In this document: in pieces, positions 1-10,736 of the stretch
How the letters are laid out: each line of letters starts with the position of its first letter
Position numbering within the stretch: the stretch's first letter is position 1
Assembly (NCBI GenBank): GCA_037355855.1
Contig: CM074768.1
Location: forward strand, 62,001-126,000
Direction: 5' to 3'
DNA: 64,000 nt
Source of the DNA: Pseudo-nitzschia pungens
Lineage: Eukaryota; Bacillariophyta; Bacillariophyceae; Bacillariales; Bacillariaceae
Notes under the pieces: model-generated
The model's input: only the letters and a program-made list of their open reading frames with translations
The model's database searches: none
What the model was told of the DNA's origin: nothing
Translations under genes and position numbers: made by a program

Positions 1-314
1 CAACACAATACGGCATGACACACTCCCCCAATGGACAGCAATAAACTTGAACTTGAAAATGAGGACCTGGTGGTGGTGATAGTAGTAGCAGCAACAGCAG
101 GGGCACTTCCCCTAGTATCCAACAGCAGCTTGCTCGTCATTCTTGCTCCAAAAGATCTCCTCCAATTCAATCCATAGTACTACTAGTACTACTAGTAGTA
201 GTATGATTCAATCCAAACCATTGATCAATGATCTCCTCCAAGGGACAGCAGCAGCATGATACAGTAGTATACAAGAATACTACTAGGATACAGCAGTAGT
301 AGTACTAGTAGTAG

Positions 315-1285
315 TATGAAGATATTCAAGGTGGATGCTATGATCTGTGCTAAGGCTCCTGTGTAGGAGAGGTACTGGGGCTACAGGCAGCAGCATCCAG
401 CAGTAACTGACTAACACCAGGTGCTGAGCTGAGTGCTGAGCTGTGTGCTAGTTGGTAGCATACAGCCTTAGCAGCAGGCTTAGCAGCAGGCTTAGCAACA
501 GGCTTAGCAACAGGCTTAGCAACAGGCTTAGCAACAGGCTTAGCAACAGGCTTAGCAACAGACCTATCCTGCTTACGAAGTAGTATGGATGCTAGCAGAA
601 TTTACTAGGGCCGTCGCGTACGATTTGTACCAATCGTACGTACCCCGAGTAAAGCACCTGTTATGGTGAACCTGTTATGGTGTAGCTAAATGCTACAGGG
701 TTAGGGTTGCTAATGCTACGAGATACTGAAAGATGCTAACCTACCATGATACCATGCTAAGATACTATGCTACCGCCGGGGTCGGGTCATTGGTGTATAA
801 TATGTACCATGACCGGATACCCGGCCCAAACAGTTACCAAACGTGCTAGCATAAGTGAGCTAGCACACAATTCGATCTAATAATTAATCGGAGATACGAT
901 ACTCCGATACGATACGCTACCCGTAGAATACAGTACCAGAGCTACAGAGCTCTGTTATTATACGAGTTATCGGATCGCTGTCACGATAGTACAGAGCTGA
1001 GCTGCGCTCAGCTCCCTTTATTCACTCTTTATCTTCCACTCTAAATTAAAAGCCTATCATGCCCTCCCCTTTTGATCGATTCCGATGTACCTCAAGGGAA
1101 GTACCTTGTAGTAACTAAGTGTATGCAATAGACTGAACAGTCCACTGTAGACTCACGATTTGCCAGGACTTTACGTGTTATTATTGTTAGGGCTTTCCCC
1201 TATTTTCAGTACGCAGTACTACAAGATGATTTATCTACGAGTCGATTAAGTTCCCCGAAGATCGCTGACGAGCGAATATCAACAC
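315..1285 (+). repeat. Long dispersed repeat (family LDR), copy A, forward
   Basis: About 970 bp that recur in reverse orientation at 18092-18945. The order of shared blocks is: a GATATTCAAG end; CTGTGCTAAGGCTCCTGTGT; a CTTAGCAACAGG array; a block with GGATTTGTACC-like sequence; a TAGCAT-rich block; a GAGCTGAGCTGCGCTCAGCT-like palindrome; a GTTAGGGCTTTCC block; and the other end, rich in CGCTGACGAGCGAATATCAA. There is no open reading frame of note. It behaves like a non-autonomous mobile element, but the class is unknown and I saw no clear target duplication. Boundaries are approximate. Confidence 0.7.
467..562 (+). repeat. 12-bp tandem array CTTAGCAACAGG, 8 units
   Basis: Eight head-to-tail 12-mers. 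The first two read CTTAGCAGCAGG and the last is changed at its final base. The array lies inside LDR copy A. The same unit forms an array in copy B (11059-11142) and appears as two or three units in the reverse copies (AAGCCTGTTGCT), so unit number varies between copies. Confidence 0.9.
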
Positions 1286-1786
1286 AGTAGTAGTGCTACC
1301 ACCATCATACACCACCAGCAACTCAGCTAGTACTACTACTACTACTATCCTGCTGCTTGGTCAGTTTTTTGTTAGTTTCTTGATGCATTAGTACATAAAG
1401 ACCGGCATCCTATCATAAACCCACCAACAAACACGATTCTGATACTACTACTACTACTAGTAGTATCTCCAATGTAGTACCCGTACTACTAAAGAAGTAC
1501 AGAAGTAGCTAGTACTACTAGTGTACCCCTCAGCATATCACACCAGTACTACTAGTACTACTAGTAGTAGTACTACTAGTTTTGATGAATGCCAGCTGTT
1601 GCCTTGTTACTCCTTGTCATTATTCCGTGCTAAGTTACTGTAATTACTACCTGCTGGTACGGTAGTACCATGTTCCAGATGGTCTCGACGGGCAGAAGTC
1701 ACACCACCACTCCTGAAATACGCGACTCAAAACTCGGAACTGTAAGGTTACCGTACGGGTACGAGTAATCTTACATCTTACGGTAA

Positions 1787-2152
1787 TGAGTGATTCCCGA
1801 AATACATAACACATTATTTCGACCCACATAAAAAATGTCACTTTGGATTCCCGAAAACATAAGGAGATATATTAAATGTCTTTTCACATAAAAAGTGGTA
1901 GTGCCGTCTGTCCGACTACGACTTGACATAAACATAAATCGGAATCGCGCGCCAAAAAAATCTTTAGATGCGCGCGTTGGCAGATAATAGATAATTTTGG
2001 TTTCTTTCGACAAGATTCCAAATTCCAAAATAGGCCTCGTCCGTTGGAACTTATCTAGGCTTATCGGTTGGGTGCGCAATTTTTCTATGTATTAATTAAT
2101 TTCGGGAATGGTTATATGTATTATCTCGATATGACATTTCGGGAATCACTCA
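1787..2152. mobile_element. MITE-like element with TGAGTGATTCCCGAAAT inverted ends
   Basis: The left end TGAGTGATTCCCGAAAT and the right end ATTTCGGGAATCACTCA are perfect 17-bp inverted repeats 366 bp apart. The interior shares blocks (a CGCCAAAAA block and a GATTCCAAATTCCAAAA block) with the element at 10351-10736, whose ends are close variants. There is no coding capacity. I could not define a convincing target duplication. Confidence 0.75.
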
Positions 2153-3306
2153 ATTATGGGAGGGAATGAATGAACAATGAACAATGATATTTTAACAATG
2201 AACAATGAACCCAGGTTGTCGACCCATTCGATTTTCACTGTCGTGGCACCACCTGTGAAGCCGGAGCGCAGCAAGGCATCTATGTGTAAAAGTAACTTCC
2301 TTAGGACGACCCGTTGCGCGCAAAATCTGGCAAATGGCAGGTTCGCGAACATCATGTGACTCTTTCATTCCGATAGGAATCCATCCAATTCGACATAGTA
2401 ATGATACTCCGAGGGATACTCCGAGGACTAATGGCCTATCAAAGAGCCTCCGATATTGCCTCTGATTGTACGGTCCGGTACCGGTAGGGGTAGGTTCCAG
2501 TTAGACTTGCTAGTAACCTTACTGGTACCGTATCGTAAATCTTAACGTTCGTGGTTGATGGAGAGACCGCCGGTGAAATTACGGGTGGTACGAAGGAGTA
2601 AAACCGTAAGGTTACGATAATTTAACCTTCCTTTAACGATTCATTCGTCATTCGGATCTCAAATTTTTTGATTTTGAAATTGGAGTTTGATACAAAGGCA
2701 TCATACGAGTACCGCAAATTGTAAATTACTTCGAAGTAAAAGGTTTACCGTAAGTTACCAGGCAAGGTTACCAGATAAGGTTAATTACCATACCGTTCAT
2801 CACCATCATACTATCAGCATTAAATTACTTTAGTAAGATCTACTCGTAGTTTTCTCCTCGTTTCCCGAGCAAGTCATGGTATCGTAAGGTTTACCGTACC
2901 GTAACGGTACGGTAAGATTAGCATGCGAGTGATTACCGGAAAACTCCGACTCTGTGCAGCAAATGTGATCGGCACGACACACTGGGCTGCCCCACAAGTA
3001 ACCTTACCGTACCTGTACCCGGTACCGTAATTGTGGAACCTACCGTATCCTTCATGGATGGAACGTTCGTTTCCCACGGAATTCGGGTGTGTTGTGCGCC
3101 GAGTGGCGATCGACAAGTAACCTTACGTGTAGGTATTCATGCACATTTTTAATATACGCAGTACTGTAAATTTATGATGATTTATATGACTGCGTCGCAC
3201 GGTAAGATTACTAGTGCAGCATGTTGATTCGGTACGGGCACGTCCCCCGTTGTCGATCAAGTGACGCTCGGTGTTTCACGGTTTGGCTTGCTTTGCTTTG
3301 CTTTCC

Positions 3307-3876
3307 TTAATTGGTGGGATCTTCAATGGTGGGCAAAAAGGTGGTGGGCACAAAGGTGGTGGGCCAAAAGGTGGTGGCGGAGGAGGTGGGGATCGTGGAG
3401 GGAGCGTCCGAGGGAACATCCGTCGGAGCGGCCGTGGGAGCGTCCGAGGGAGCGTCCGAGGGGGCTTCCGTCGGAGCGGCCGAGGGAGTGGCGGTGGGGG
3501 CCTTGTCCTTGTTCTTTTTCATTTTGTTCATCTTCATTTTCATTTTCATCTTCATCTTCTTCTTGGTGGGCTTGAGGGTGGGGGTCTCCGACGGAGCCTC
3601 CGACGGAGCGCTGGAGGCAGACGGAGCGCTGGAGGCCGTGGGGGACGGGGTCGCTTTCATCTTCATCTTCATGTTCATTCTCATCTTGTTGGCATTCTTC
3701 TTGTTCCTCGGGACGTCCTGGAGGTATCGGAGGGCGTCGATGTCCTCGGGGGAGAGATCCTCGTTGGCATCGATCTCGATCTCGAGCGCATTGTCGCGCT
3801 TGTCTCCGCGAAAGGCGGTTGCCGAGGTAGCCAGGAGGGCGAGGACCAACAGGAAAAGGAAGTTCTTGACGGACAT
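3307..3876 (-). CDS. Secreted Lys/Met-repeat, Pro/Ser/Thr/Ala-rich protein (silaffin-like architecture)
   Basis: 189 aa, intronless. Residues 1-21 are a strong signal peptide (basic MSVK, a leucine-rich core, cleavage near ATA/F). An acidic stretch follows (about 25-48), then an RYL tripeptide (50-52). Two unusual alternating Lys-Met tracts (about 64-74 and 105-121) alternate with PSAPS/APSDAPS segments typical of diatom extracellular proteins. Diatom biosilica proteins often show signal peptide, acidic propeptide, RXL processing site, then a lysine-rich disordered chain, so a cell-wall or silica role is a reasonable inference, but there is no homologous domain to prove it. The ATG at 3876 is chosen because it directly precedes the signal peptide. 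The GAAGATGAA-type DNA repeat under the KM tracts suggests slippage growth. The long open frames on the opposite strand are shadows of this low-complexity DNA. Confidence 0.8.
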   Translation of the reverse strand: MSVKNFLFLLVLALLATSATAFRGDKRDNALEIEIDANEDLSPEDIDALRYLQDVPRNKKNANKMRMNMKMKMKATPSPTASSAPSASSAPSEAPSETPTLKPTKKKMKMKMKMKMNKMKKNKDKAPTATPSAAPTEAPSDAPSDAPTAAPTDVPSDAPSTIPTSSATTFWPTTFVPTTFLPTIEDPTN

Positions 3877-6349
3877 CGTGGTGTTTGGTGTTTTGTTCCT
3901 ACGGTAAGCTTATCTCAAAGAAAATAAATTAGTAGTAGATTGGATGCAGTAAGGTTACGTAACCTTAGGGTTAAGTTAGATACAAGTAAATCTTACGGCT
4001 CACGTGTTCGAGTAAGTTACCTGTACGAGTAATAATCTTACGGTATGGGTTAAGATTAGTCCACAACGGATTTGTGTTTGTGTCGAGATGTGTTTTTTTG
4101 TTGGCTCAATCAAACCAAAAAAGTGTGCGGTTCGACAAAAAAGTGACAACCCGATGCGATGGTCCGGTGGTTTTGTATGCCGAAAGGTTAGATTAATTAC
4201 GCGTAATTACGAGTAAACTTTGCCGGTAAACCTTAAGGTTACTTTACTACACTGTACCGGTAATTACTTTTTACCGGCAGAGGATGGAAAGTGATAAACG
4301 AAAATGATCCGAGAAGCAGAAAGACCGTAATTGCGTAAACTAAGTAATCTTACAAGTCAGTAAGTTACGTACGGTAATTACATGTGTTCGTGCTTGCTCG
4401 GAACTTCTTGTTCTGTCTCAATCATTTCTGGTACCGTACGCTAGGTATGAATAACGTAACCTTACCGATACCCGTAAACCTTACCGGTACTGGTATTTAG
4501 TTGTAAGTAAGATTACTCGTGCCACCACTACTGTAGGGCATACTTGTATTACGCACCGCTAAGGTTACTTGTACCGTAACCTTAGTGGCTTCGATCATAC
4601 TCTTATCTACTACTAGTAATTACACTCAACACGCACGAAGTAATCTTACGCCGAATTTACTAGTACCGGTACGTACGAGTAAGACCTTGACTTTGGCGAA
4701 AGAATGGATTGGAATGGAATTTCGAATTACCGTACTATTGGAATGTTGTAAGAATGTTTGAGATTGAATGAATCTCAATCCAACAAATTCTGACACAAGT
4801 TAAGGTTAAAAGATTACCGTACATTACCGGTCGTGTGATTGCGAATTGCGAAGTAAAGTTTACGAAGTAAGTTACTGTACTACGTAAGGTTAAAAGATTT
4901 ACCGAAGTAATTGTTTCATTCGAACTTTCGAATCTGCCAAGTGCAAAGCGCACGACTAGAATCATTAAGCCCTCGATAAAGAGCGAACCGATGTCCACAA
5001 AGACGCAAAAAATGGAAGTTCCGTCTAATCGTTTTGTAGCAAAACAGAATCAATCAATCCTCCCTCCTAATCGAACCGAACGGGATCGAACCAACACATA
5101 CATTCTGTATCGTGCGGCTGTGATTGCCATGACACGCGACATCCAGTAACTTACTCCTACCGACACTTGAGCAAGTAACCTTATGGTACCGCAATCATAT
5201 TCAAGGATCCGAAAGCCAACTGCACCTTCGCCCCTCTGTGGTATGTGTTTGTACGGTACGCGTGCGTTCCACGTCCATCACAACATTCCCATATGAAACT
5301 CATACGGAAATACGAAGTGAGGGCCGAGGGATAAACCTTCCCTCCCGGTACACGTACCTGATTCATTCATTCATTCGTTCGGAACCGATTGGATCGATAC
5401 GTGTGCATGTATCGTACAGGACTCGGGGAAAACTCGGATTCCCGGTGGTGTCCGTGAAGCGGCCGAGAAACAGGTAACCTTACGGTAGGATAAGGTTACT
5501 GTATGAGTAACCTTGCTCGTAATTACCGTTAACTAAGGTTACCGCAACCTTACGGTGAGTTAAGTCTTACTGACAGTTAGTTTCTTTCTGGCACGGATCG
5601 ATCCGCCAAACTCACGATTGATTCGTATTCATTTTCAACCACCGAAAATTAGAAATTAGAACGAAGCAAGTTTTCGGAAAGGAAGCAAGTCCGTGACGGA
5701 ATGTTTGCCTTTGGTGATAACTCCGCACATACACCATGTCTGTTCAACAAAGTAAGAAGTTAAATACATGGTATTCTAGCTAACACTCTATTCTACAATG
5801 CCTCGTCTAAGTAAGCTCACGAATAGAGGACAAAGGCCAACAATGGGGTGTTTTGTGTTTTTTGGTCGAGTGACAGCTTTGCACCAGCCATGCCTTCCGG
5901 CTTGTGTGCCATATGCAGTGGATTTAGCCAAGAATAGTACAGTACGGTACGGAATCGATCTAGTATTATTATTGTTATTGTTATTACTTCGTATTATTTC
6001 CGAAGTATTTATTTAGTCAACCATATTACATGATGCTACAGTGGGCATTGGTGAGTGAGAAACAACAACAACAACAACAACAACAACAAGATGATCCTGG
6101 TCTTTCGGGAATGCAAAGAATCTACGACAAGATGATCCCGTTCTTTTTTCGGGGGGGGGTGGAATCAAATAGTACTGTAATAATGGGATGGTACTAGAAG
6201 CTCTGTTGAAACAGTAGATATTCTACAAAATCTTAAAGAACAAGTGAATGAATAGTCCTATCGATTAGATAAAAGAGAAAAGTATGATACCATCGGATTG
6301 CTGGTAACATAAGCAATCCGTTCAGCATGGTTAGTGGTTGTCCATGGTC
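3877..6349. other. Intergenic, AT-rich, with many TAAGGTTA-type motifs
   Basis: No gene is supported. It contains dozens of GTAAGGTTA/TAACCTTAC and CCGGTAA motifs, an (AAC)n run near 6061-6089 and a copy of a dispersed repeat at 5706-5920. Confidence 0.6.
5706..5920 (+). repeat. Dispersed repeat family 2, copy 1
   Basis: Diverged copy of 12786-12995. Shared blocks in the same order are CATACACCA..TCTGTTCAA, GCTAACACTCTA.TCTACAATG, AGTAAGCTC.CGAATA, TCGAGTGACAGC, and a GCCGGCATAG/GCCATGCC..GGCTTG block. No coding potential was seen. Confidence 0.55.
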
Positions 6350-6696
6350 TGTTGTCACATGTTATCAACCATCTTGACACCTCTCATCATGTGTGGCCTA
6401 GATACCATCTGGCCATATGCTGTATCACTCTGTTCTCTGTTGTTGGTGAATGTATGCATTGCATGTATCTCCGGTATGTATCCTGATTTGATGATATACC
6501 GGTATTCCAACAAGCTTGTTGGACGGAATACAGACAGATGAGGTAACGGCAAGATTCAAAAGGAAGATATCGCGCCAACCGGCAATCCCATGAAAACCAG
6601 TTCCGTCAATACAACTGACAACCAGAAAACCATTGAGAACAATGAAACCCATCAAACATTGATGAATTCAGCAGACAACTGAGAAGATCATTCTCA

Positions 6697-6711
6697 CTTT
6701 TGTACAATTTG
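6697..6711 (+). other. LTR segment complementary to the primer-binding region (decayed element)
   Basis: CTTTTGTACAATTTG is the reverse complement of 6842-6856 except for one end position, which would be a G-U pair in RNA. It is preceded by CTCA, so the context CTCACTTTT is the same as in the intact element at 47721-47729. Confidence 0.75.
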
Positions 6712-6841
6712 TTATCTCGAATAAAACACAATAGACAAACCAAACCAAACCAAACCAAACCAAACTATCTCTTCTTCCCTCTCTCTACTACATATTCATC
6801 AAACAGTGAAGTGAAAGCAGTGCTGGAACAAGAGATCAACA

Positions 6842-6856
6842 TAAATTGTACAAAAG
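6842..6856 (+). other. Putative primer-binding site (decayed element)
   Basis: TAAATTGTACAAAAG directly follows the presumed LTR end CAACA. Fourteen of its 15 bases pair with 6697-6711 inside the LTR. It differs from the corresponding site of the intact element at eight consecutive positions, yet each matches its own LTR. Confidence 0.7.
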
Positions 6857-6964
6857 GCAAGACTAACGAAAAGAAATAGAAAAATCATTCTATTCTATTC
6901 GATAACAAGGAATCAAAAAGAAGCAAAACAAGAAGCATAAGAAGCAAATCAAAAACCATCTACA

Positions 6965-7255
6965 ATGGCGGAAAACAAACCACCAACTAACATCACCAAC
7001 CAAGACGCGCCAAAAGGGACCGAGACCACAGGGAGTGGCAATACCAGTACTAACAACGGAAACCAGTTGAACAAGAAGAAGTCCAACTGGAACAAGAACA
7101 AAAAATCCAACAGAAACTCCAGCACCGCAACTACTAGTAAGAAGAAGTTCCAAGGCAGAACTGCAGGACTAGAAGACCACATTTTTTATTATGGCAAAGG
7201 GATGCAAAACAAGTGGATCAAGCTGTTTGCTTTGTTCTGGAGTGGTCGGAAATAG
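6965..7255 (+). pseudogene. Truncated Copia gag fragment
   Basis: 96 codons. An N-terminal Asn/Lys/Thr-rich tail is followed by FQGRTAGLEDHIFYYG and an NKW motif. This aligns with the Gag of the intact element (FKGETSAIKDDVFVF and NKKWM, at about residues 53-76) at equivalent positions after the start. The frame then leaves the family pattern after NKW and stops, where the intact Gag continues with the MTARQKF region. It is a relic of a retrotransposon, not a host gene. The flanking LTR and primer-binding region support this. Confidence 0.7.
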
Positions 7256-8016
7256 AAAAATGCGCAGCAAGTTAAGTTTTTCAAAATGATACGAAGTAAG
7301 GTATCCTACATATTATATCAGCATGTGATCTACGTACAGTATTACGAAGTAAGATATATTAACGTTCATGAAAAAATCTCAAAAGGGAGCTTCGGGAAAC
7401 TAAAAATAGTTTTTGGGTTGCGTAATTAATTTTTATTACGTACGTACTTCTTATTTCTGTGTGTGAGCACATAGATGTATGTGTGTCACGTCACGAATAA
7501 TGTAATATGGCACGTGCATATTAGTTTCGGGAATCGCTCAATTTCTTGCGTAATTAATTGATTACTTCGTAATTACGCAAAATCACGCACGATTGCAGTT
7601 AATTACGTACGATTGAACAATTCTGAGGGTTAATTAAATAATTATGTGGCTTGAATAGGCATGAATAGGTACACTCGATTCATGACTCACTGATTCATTC
7701 ACGAGTATCAGTCATTATTCAATGGTACGGATTGATCATCCTTCTCCTTGAAGTTCTGATACAATTCCGACCGTTAGACGAAGTCGGTCTTCTTAAGTAT
7801 TTTCACGAATAGATAAATTCATCGAAACTATAAGTTTCTCAATTGAGTCCTTTAAGCCTTTCAATCGTGTTATGTTTTTCCGAAAAGTTGAGGGCTAAAC
7901 CTTAGTACACGTAAGTTACGGTATGTTTGGACTACTGTATCAATATTGATACAAAAGTACTTTACCGATAGAATTCTTCCTGTCTTGCCCACAGAATTTT
8001 CCACCGAGCAATTTTT
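7256..8016. other. Intergenic, with one partial MITE end
   Basis: AT-rich. The segment TTTCGGGAATCGCTCA (7525-7540) matches the right terminus of the 1787-2152 MITE family, and a CTTCGGGAAACT block lies near 7390, so this is probably a third, degraded copy. Several TACGAAGTAA and AATTACGTA motifs are present. No gene is seen. Confidence 0.45.
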
Positions 8017-9656
8017 TTACCGAAACCGTGCGTAGGCGATCGGAAAATCCTTCGTTTCGTCCAGGTGCCCGAGCAGCACGGTGTCGTCCTCGAACAGGGA
8101 CAGAGCGCTCGGGGACATCCGGTGGGTGCTTCCCAGCAACTGGGCAATCGTCTGAGACACGCCCGATTTTCCGTATCCCACCAAATAGGACGCGTGCCTC
8201 GCCAGAAAGTACATGGTCGCCACCAATTGCATGTCCAGCTCCTGGTGCAGGCGCGCGTCCAGCGCCTCGTGCGTTGATAGTTTCGCCCCGAAGTGCTTCC
8301 GGACGATTTCGTCGTCTCCGTAGACCGGCACGGCTTGGTTCTGCGATTCCCGGAGGGCCGAGGCCAGGAAGGCCTTGGCGTCCTCCCCGTAGACCGAGGG
8401 CTCGTCCGACATCAAAAAGATGGACCGAAAGCGCGTTCCCGACAGGCGCTCCGCCGCTCGGAGGAGGGCGTGCACGTGTTTGAGCGTCTGGATCGGTGTG
8501 TTGGTGCGCATGTCCTCGTGAGAGATGGAGGACTTTGCCGGATTGTCGTTCCAGATCTTGTCGCCCCGCCGGACGTGGACCGCGATCATGGGTTGGTGGT
8601 CTCCGAGGGAGGAGAAGCCTTCCTCCATGCGCCGGATTCGTCTCTCGATCTCTCGATCTCTTGCGTGGGCACGAACGCCGATCGGAGCAGCAGGGATCGA
8701 AACACCTCGAGCATCTCGTCTTCGCTTGGTTCGCGTTCGAGTGCGGATACGGGCCCGTTGGCATCGAACCGACGGAGATCGGTGCCAGTGTTGGTGCCAG
8801 TGTTGGTGCCAGTGTTGGTGCCAGTGTTGGTGCCATTGCTACTACCATTGCTACTGCCACTGCCAGTGTCATTGTCTTTTATCGACTTCCACCAGTCAGA
8901 AAGCATTTCCTTCCAGTGAGGAGGGTAATGAAGTTCACCCCTGTGAATAGTAACGTTACACTCGTTTTTCCAGCAGGAGGCCATGCTCGGCACGGGCACC
9001 GTCCCCTGGCAGTAAGAGAATTTTTGAAAGAGACAAATCATGTAATCGTCGTTGCCCGTGTCGTCACTCATCACACAGTGGTCCGGCCCCGAGTGGACGA
9101 CGGGCAGGCTATGGTTCAATGCTCTCAGCATCATATCCATCGTGTCCCGGAGGCGGGATCCGAGCCCCCATTCCCCGCGCTCCATGATGTAGACCGGGGT
9201 GTCGCTCGAGCAGGTGGATTCGGATTTCTTGTTGACACCGTCGAAAAGACGCTGGAACCTTTCTTCCGTTTGGGGGCCCCATGTCCAGTAGGTGTTGCCA
9301 TCCGCAGGTCCCACATCGGTTCTGGCATCGTATCCCGCCGCGAACATTGTTCGTTTCTCTACCAGCAGGGGAGGTGGAGGTGGAGGTGGAGGTGGAGGTG
9401 GTGGAGATGTGGATGTGGATGTCGATGTCGATGTGGCAAAGTGTTCGATTGCGTCGGGGACAAATCCCAACCCGGTCCGGAAATCATTCAAGTTCGGATG
9501 ATAGTATCGCACGATCCAGAGACTCCGCAGGGAAACCAGCAGCAGCACCATACGCACCACAACATTCATAGTCGCAGGGATTCCGAAGAGATTCGAGATA
9601 CCGGTAGAGACATACATCAGAGATAGAGATACCCTACCGTACGTGGACGGGGACAT
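8017..9656 (-). CDS. GT23-type (FUT8-like) fucosyltransferase, interrupted by a frameshift
   Basis: Two frames together give one glycosyltransferase. The upstream frame (9656 down to 8586) has a membrane anchor: the likelier start is the ATG at 9569, MNVVVRMVLLLVSLRSLWIV, giving a type II Golgi topology. A Ser/Thr then poly-Pro stem follows, then a luminal region with MERGEWGLGSRLRDTMD. The second frame (8628 to 8017) carries AVHVRRGDK, the donor-binding motif of alpha-1,6-fucosyltransferases, preceded by a short helix as in FUT8, and a C-terminal MYFLARHASYLVGYGKSGVS segment. The family adds core fucose to N-glycans. No SH3 domain is visible. The join lies at 8643-8658, where an 8-bp unit is tandemly duplicated; with one unit the reading continues without a break. 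The gene is therefore either a very young pseudogene or allele, or carries a sequence error. In-frame NTGT repeats (near 8790-8840) are another slippage site. Confidence 0.75.
8643..8658. repeat. 8-bp tandem duplication causing the frameshift
   Basis: TCTCGATC occurs twice head to tail inside the fucosyltransferase gene. Eight is not a multiple of three, so the second copy moves the frame just before the HVRRGDK motif. With one copy the minus strand reads QEIERRIRRMEEG and runs on open. Confidence 0.9.
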
Positions 9657-10070
9657 GGACTTTTTTGAAAGTGGACTCGAAGGTGTGCGAACTGTCGACC
9701 ATCTGAACCTAAGTTATGGATTGCCTCCCAAATCTCAGAGTTTTACGTGTTGAGTAAGGTTTACCGTACTAGGGTTTTATTTTGATATCTCGATAATACC
9801 CATCGTGGCAGGTTCTGAGGTTCGAGTCGTCAGTGCGTTAAATATTACTGTACTTCGTATTCAACATTACGTACCGGTAAGATTACGGTAGGGTTTGATT
9901 AAGTAATACGGAAAGAAGAATTTGTGGCAACGAATCGGACAAGCGAAATGTATTTACGGTACGTATTCAGTGGCAAAGGGCCATCAAAGTCCAGCCCTCT
10001 CATTTCAGGCCCACTGTACTACGAGCTTTCATAATGCGCGCTAATACATTTAACCGTTCCCTCAGCATTC

Positions 10071-10218
10071 AAAATGCTCCCATAGAAGCAAAAAACGCTC
10101 CCGCAGAAGCAAAAAAAAATTCCTTCAGCTGAGTGAAATTGGTGGCTGCGGGAATTTTTTTCCTTTTATGCTTCTGCGGGAGCATTTTATGCTTCTACGG
10201 GAGCGTTTTTTGCTTCTG
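10071..10218. repeat. Foldback built from GCTCCCGCAGAAGCA units
   Basis: The left arm (about 10071-10122) has two units of the GCTCCCRYAGAAGCAAAAAA type. The right arm (about 10149-10218) has inverted copies (TGCTTCTGCGGGAGC, TGCTTCTACGGGAGC). The arms can pair over about 45 bp around a short centre, and an extra arm unit is present on the right. It is a small foldback element of unknown class. Confidence 0.75.
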
Positions 10219-10350
10219 TTTCATTTTTTTCCCCCTCAACACATGTTTTTTGAGGACCAACTGTAAGAAAATATGATTTCCCGCAGACTCACTAAATTCC
10301 TAACAGCTGTCCTTCTGGAAATTAGTACTTAGGTGCGTACGGTACATTAT

Positions 10351-10736
10351 TGAGTCATTCCCGAAAACGTATTACATAAATATAAAGGTCATGTCACACA
10401 TAAAATAAACGTTTTCGGGAGAGGTGTTAGTCTCATTTAATGTAAAATCGGTATCAGAACACATAAAATTTAGCAGCAGTTGCCTATTGACTGTCTAGAT
10501 TTTCAGATGACATAAATCTCAAACGGAATCTGCGGATAGATTGTCAAAGATTTTGGTGGTCTCAAGAGAGACGCTATATTATTAATTTTTTCCCATGGGA
10601 TTCCGTATTCCAAAAGTATGGAAAACTGACACCGACCGTTAATTTCCACTGGAACAATTAATCGAAACATCCGTTATGGCGCGCCAGTCTGGTAGTTTAT
10701 GTCTGTAATAAAAAATACATTTTCGGGAATGACTCA
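10351..10736. mobile_element. MITE-like element, second copy of the GATTCCCGAAA family
   Basis: The ends TGAGTCATTCCCGAAAA and TTTTCGGGAATGACTCA are perfect 17-bp inverted repeats enclosing 386 bp. The interior matches the 1787-2152 element in patches (GATTCCGTATTCCAAAA, CACATAAA blocks). The two copies are well diverged, so the family is not young here. Confidence 0.75.

Larger units (their letters stand above)
1..3306. other. Gene-poor repeat region
   Basis: Apart from the LDR copy and the MITE listed separately, this stretch holds palindromic ACTAGT/TAC-type trinucleotide runs (for example near 180-310 and 1440-1580) and scattered TAAGGTTAC-like motifs. The open frames are short and look like chance. 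No gene is supported. Confidence 0.6.
6517..7255 (+). mobile_element. Decayed Copia element, 5' part only (LTR, primer-binding region, start of gag)
   Basis: A putative 5' LTR ends at 6841 in CAACA. Its start is TGTTG at 6517, or possibly at 6350, since both fit. It is followed directly by a primer-binding region at 6842-6856, a purine-rich leader and a truncated gag frame at 6965-7255. No downstream pol or 3' LTR is visible, so the element is a 5' fragment. It is related to, but clearly diverged from, the intact element at 47574-53327. Confidence 0.65.

Noticed and set aside
467..562. CTTAGCAACAGG array as a CRISPR-like array
   Set aside because: It is a plain 12-bp tandem repeat without spacers, in a eukaryotic genome.
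700..720. GGGTTAGGGTTG as telomere repeat
   Set aside because: Only two units, within an LDR block that is internal in other copies.
7940..8872. 310-codon frame overlapping the fucosyltransferase on the same strand
   Set aside because: A third frame rich in Arg/Pro; it lacks HVRRGDK and looks like a GC-rich shadow.
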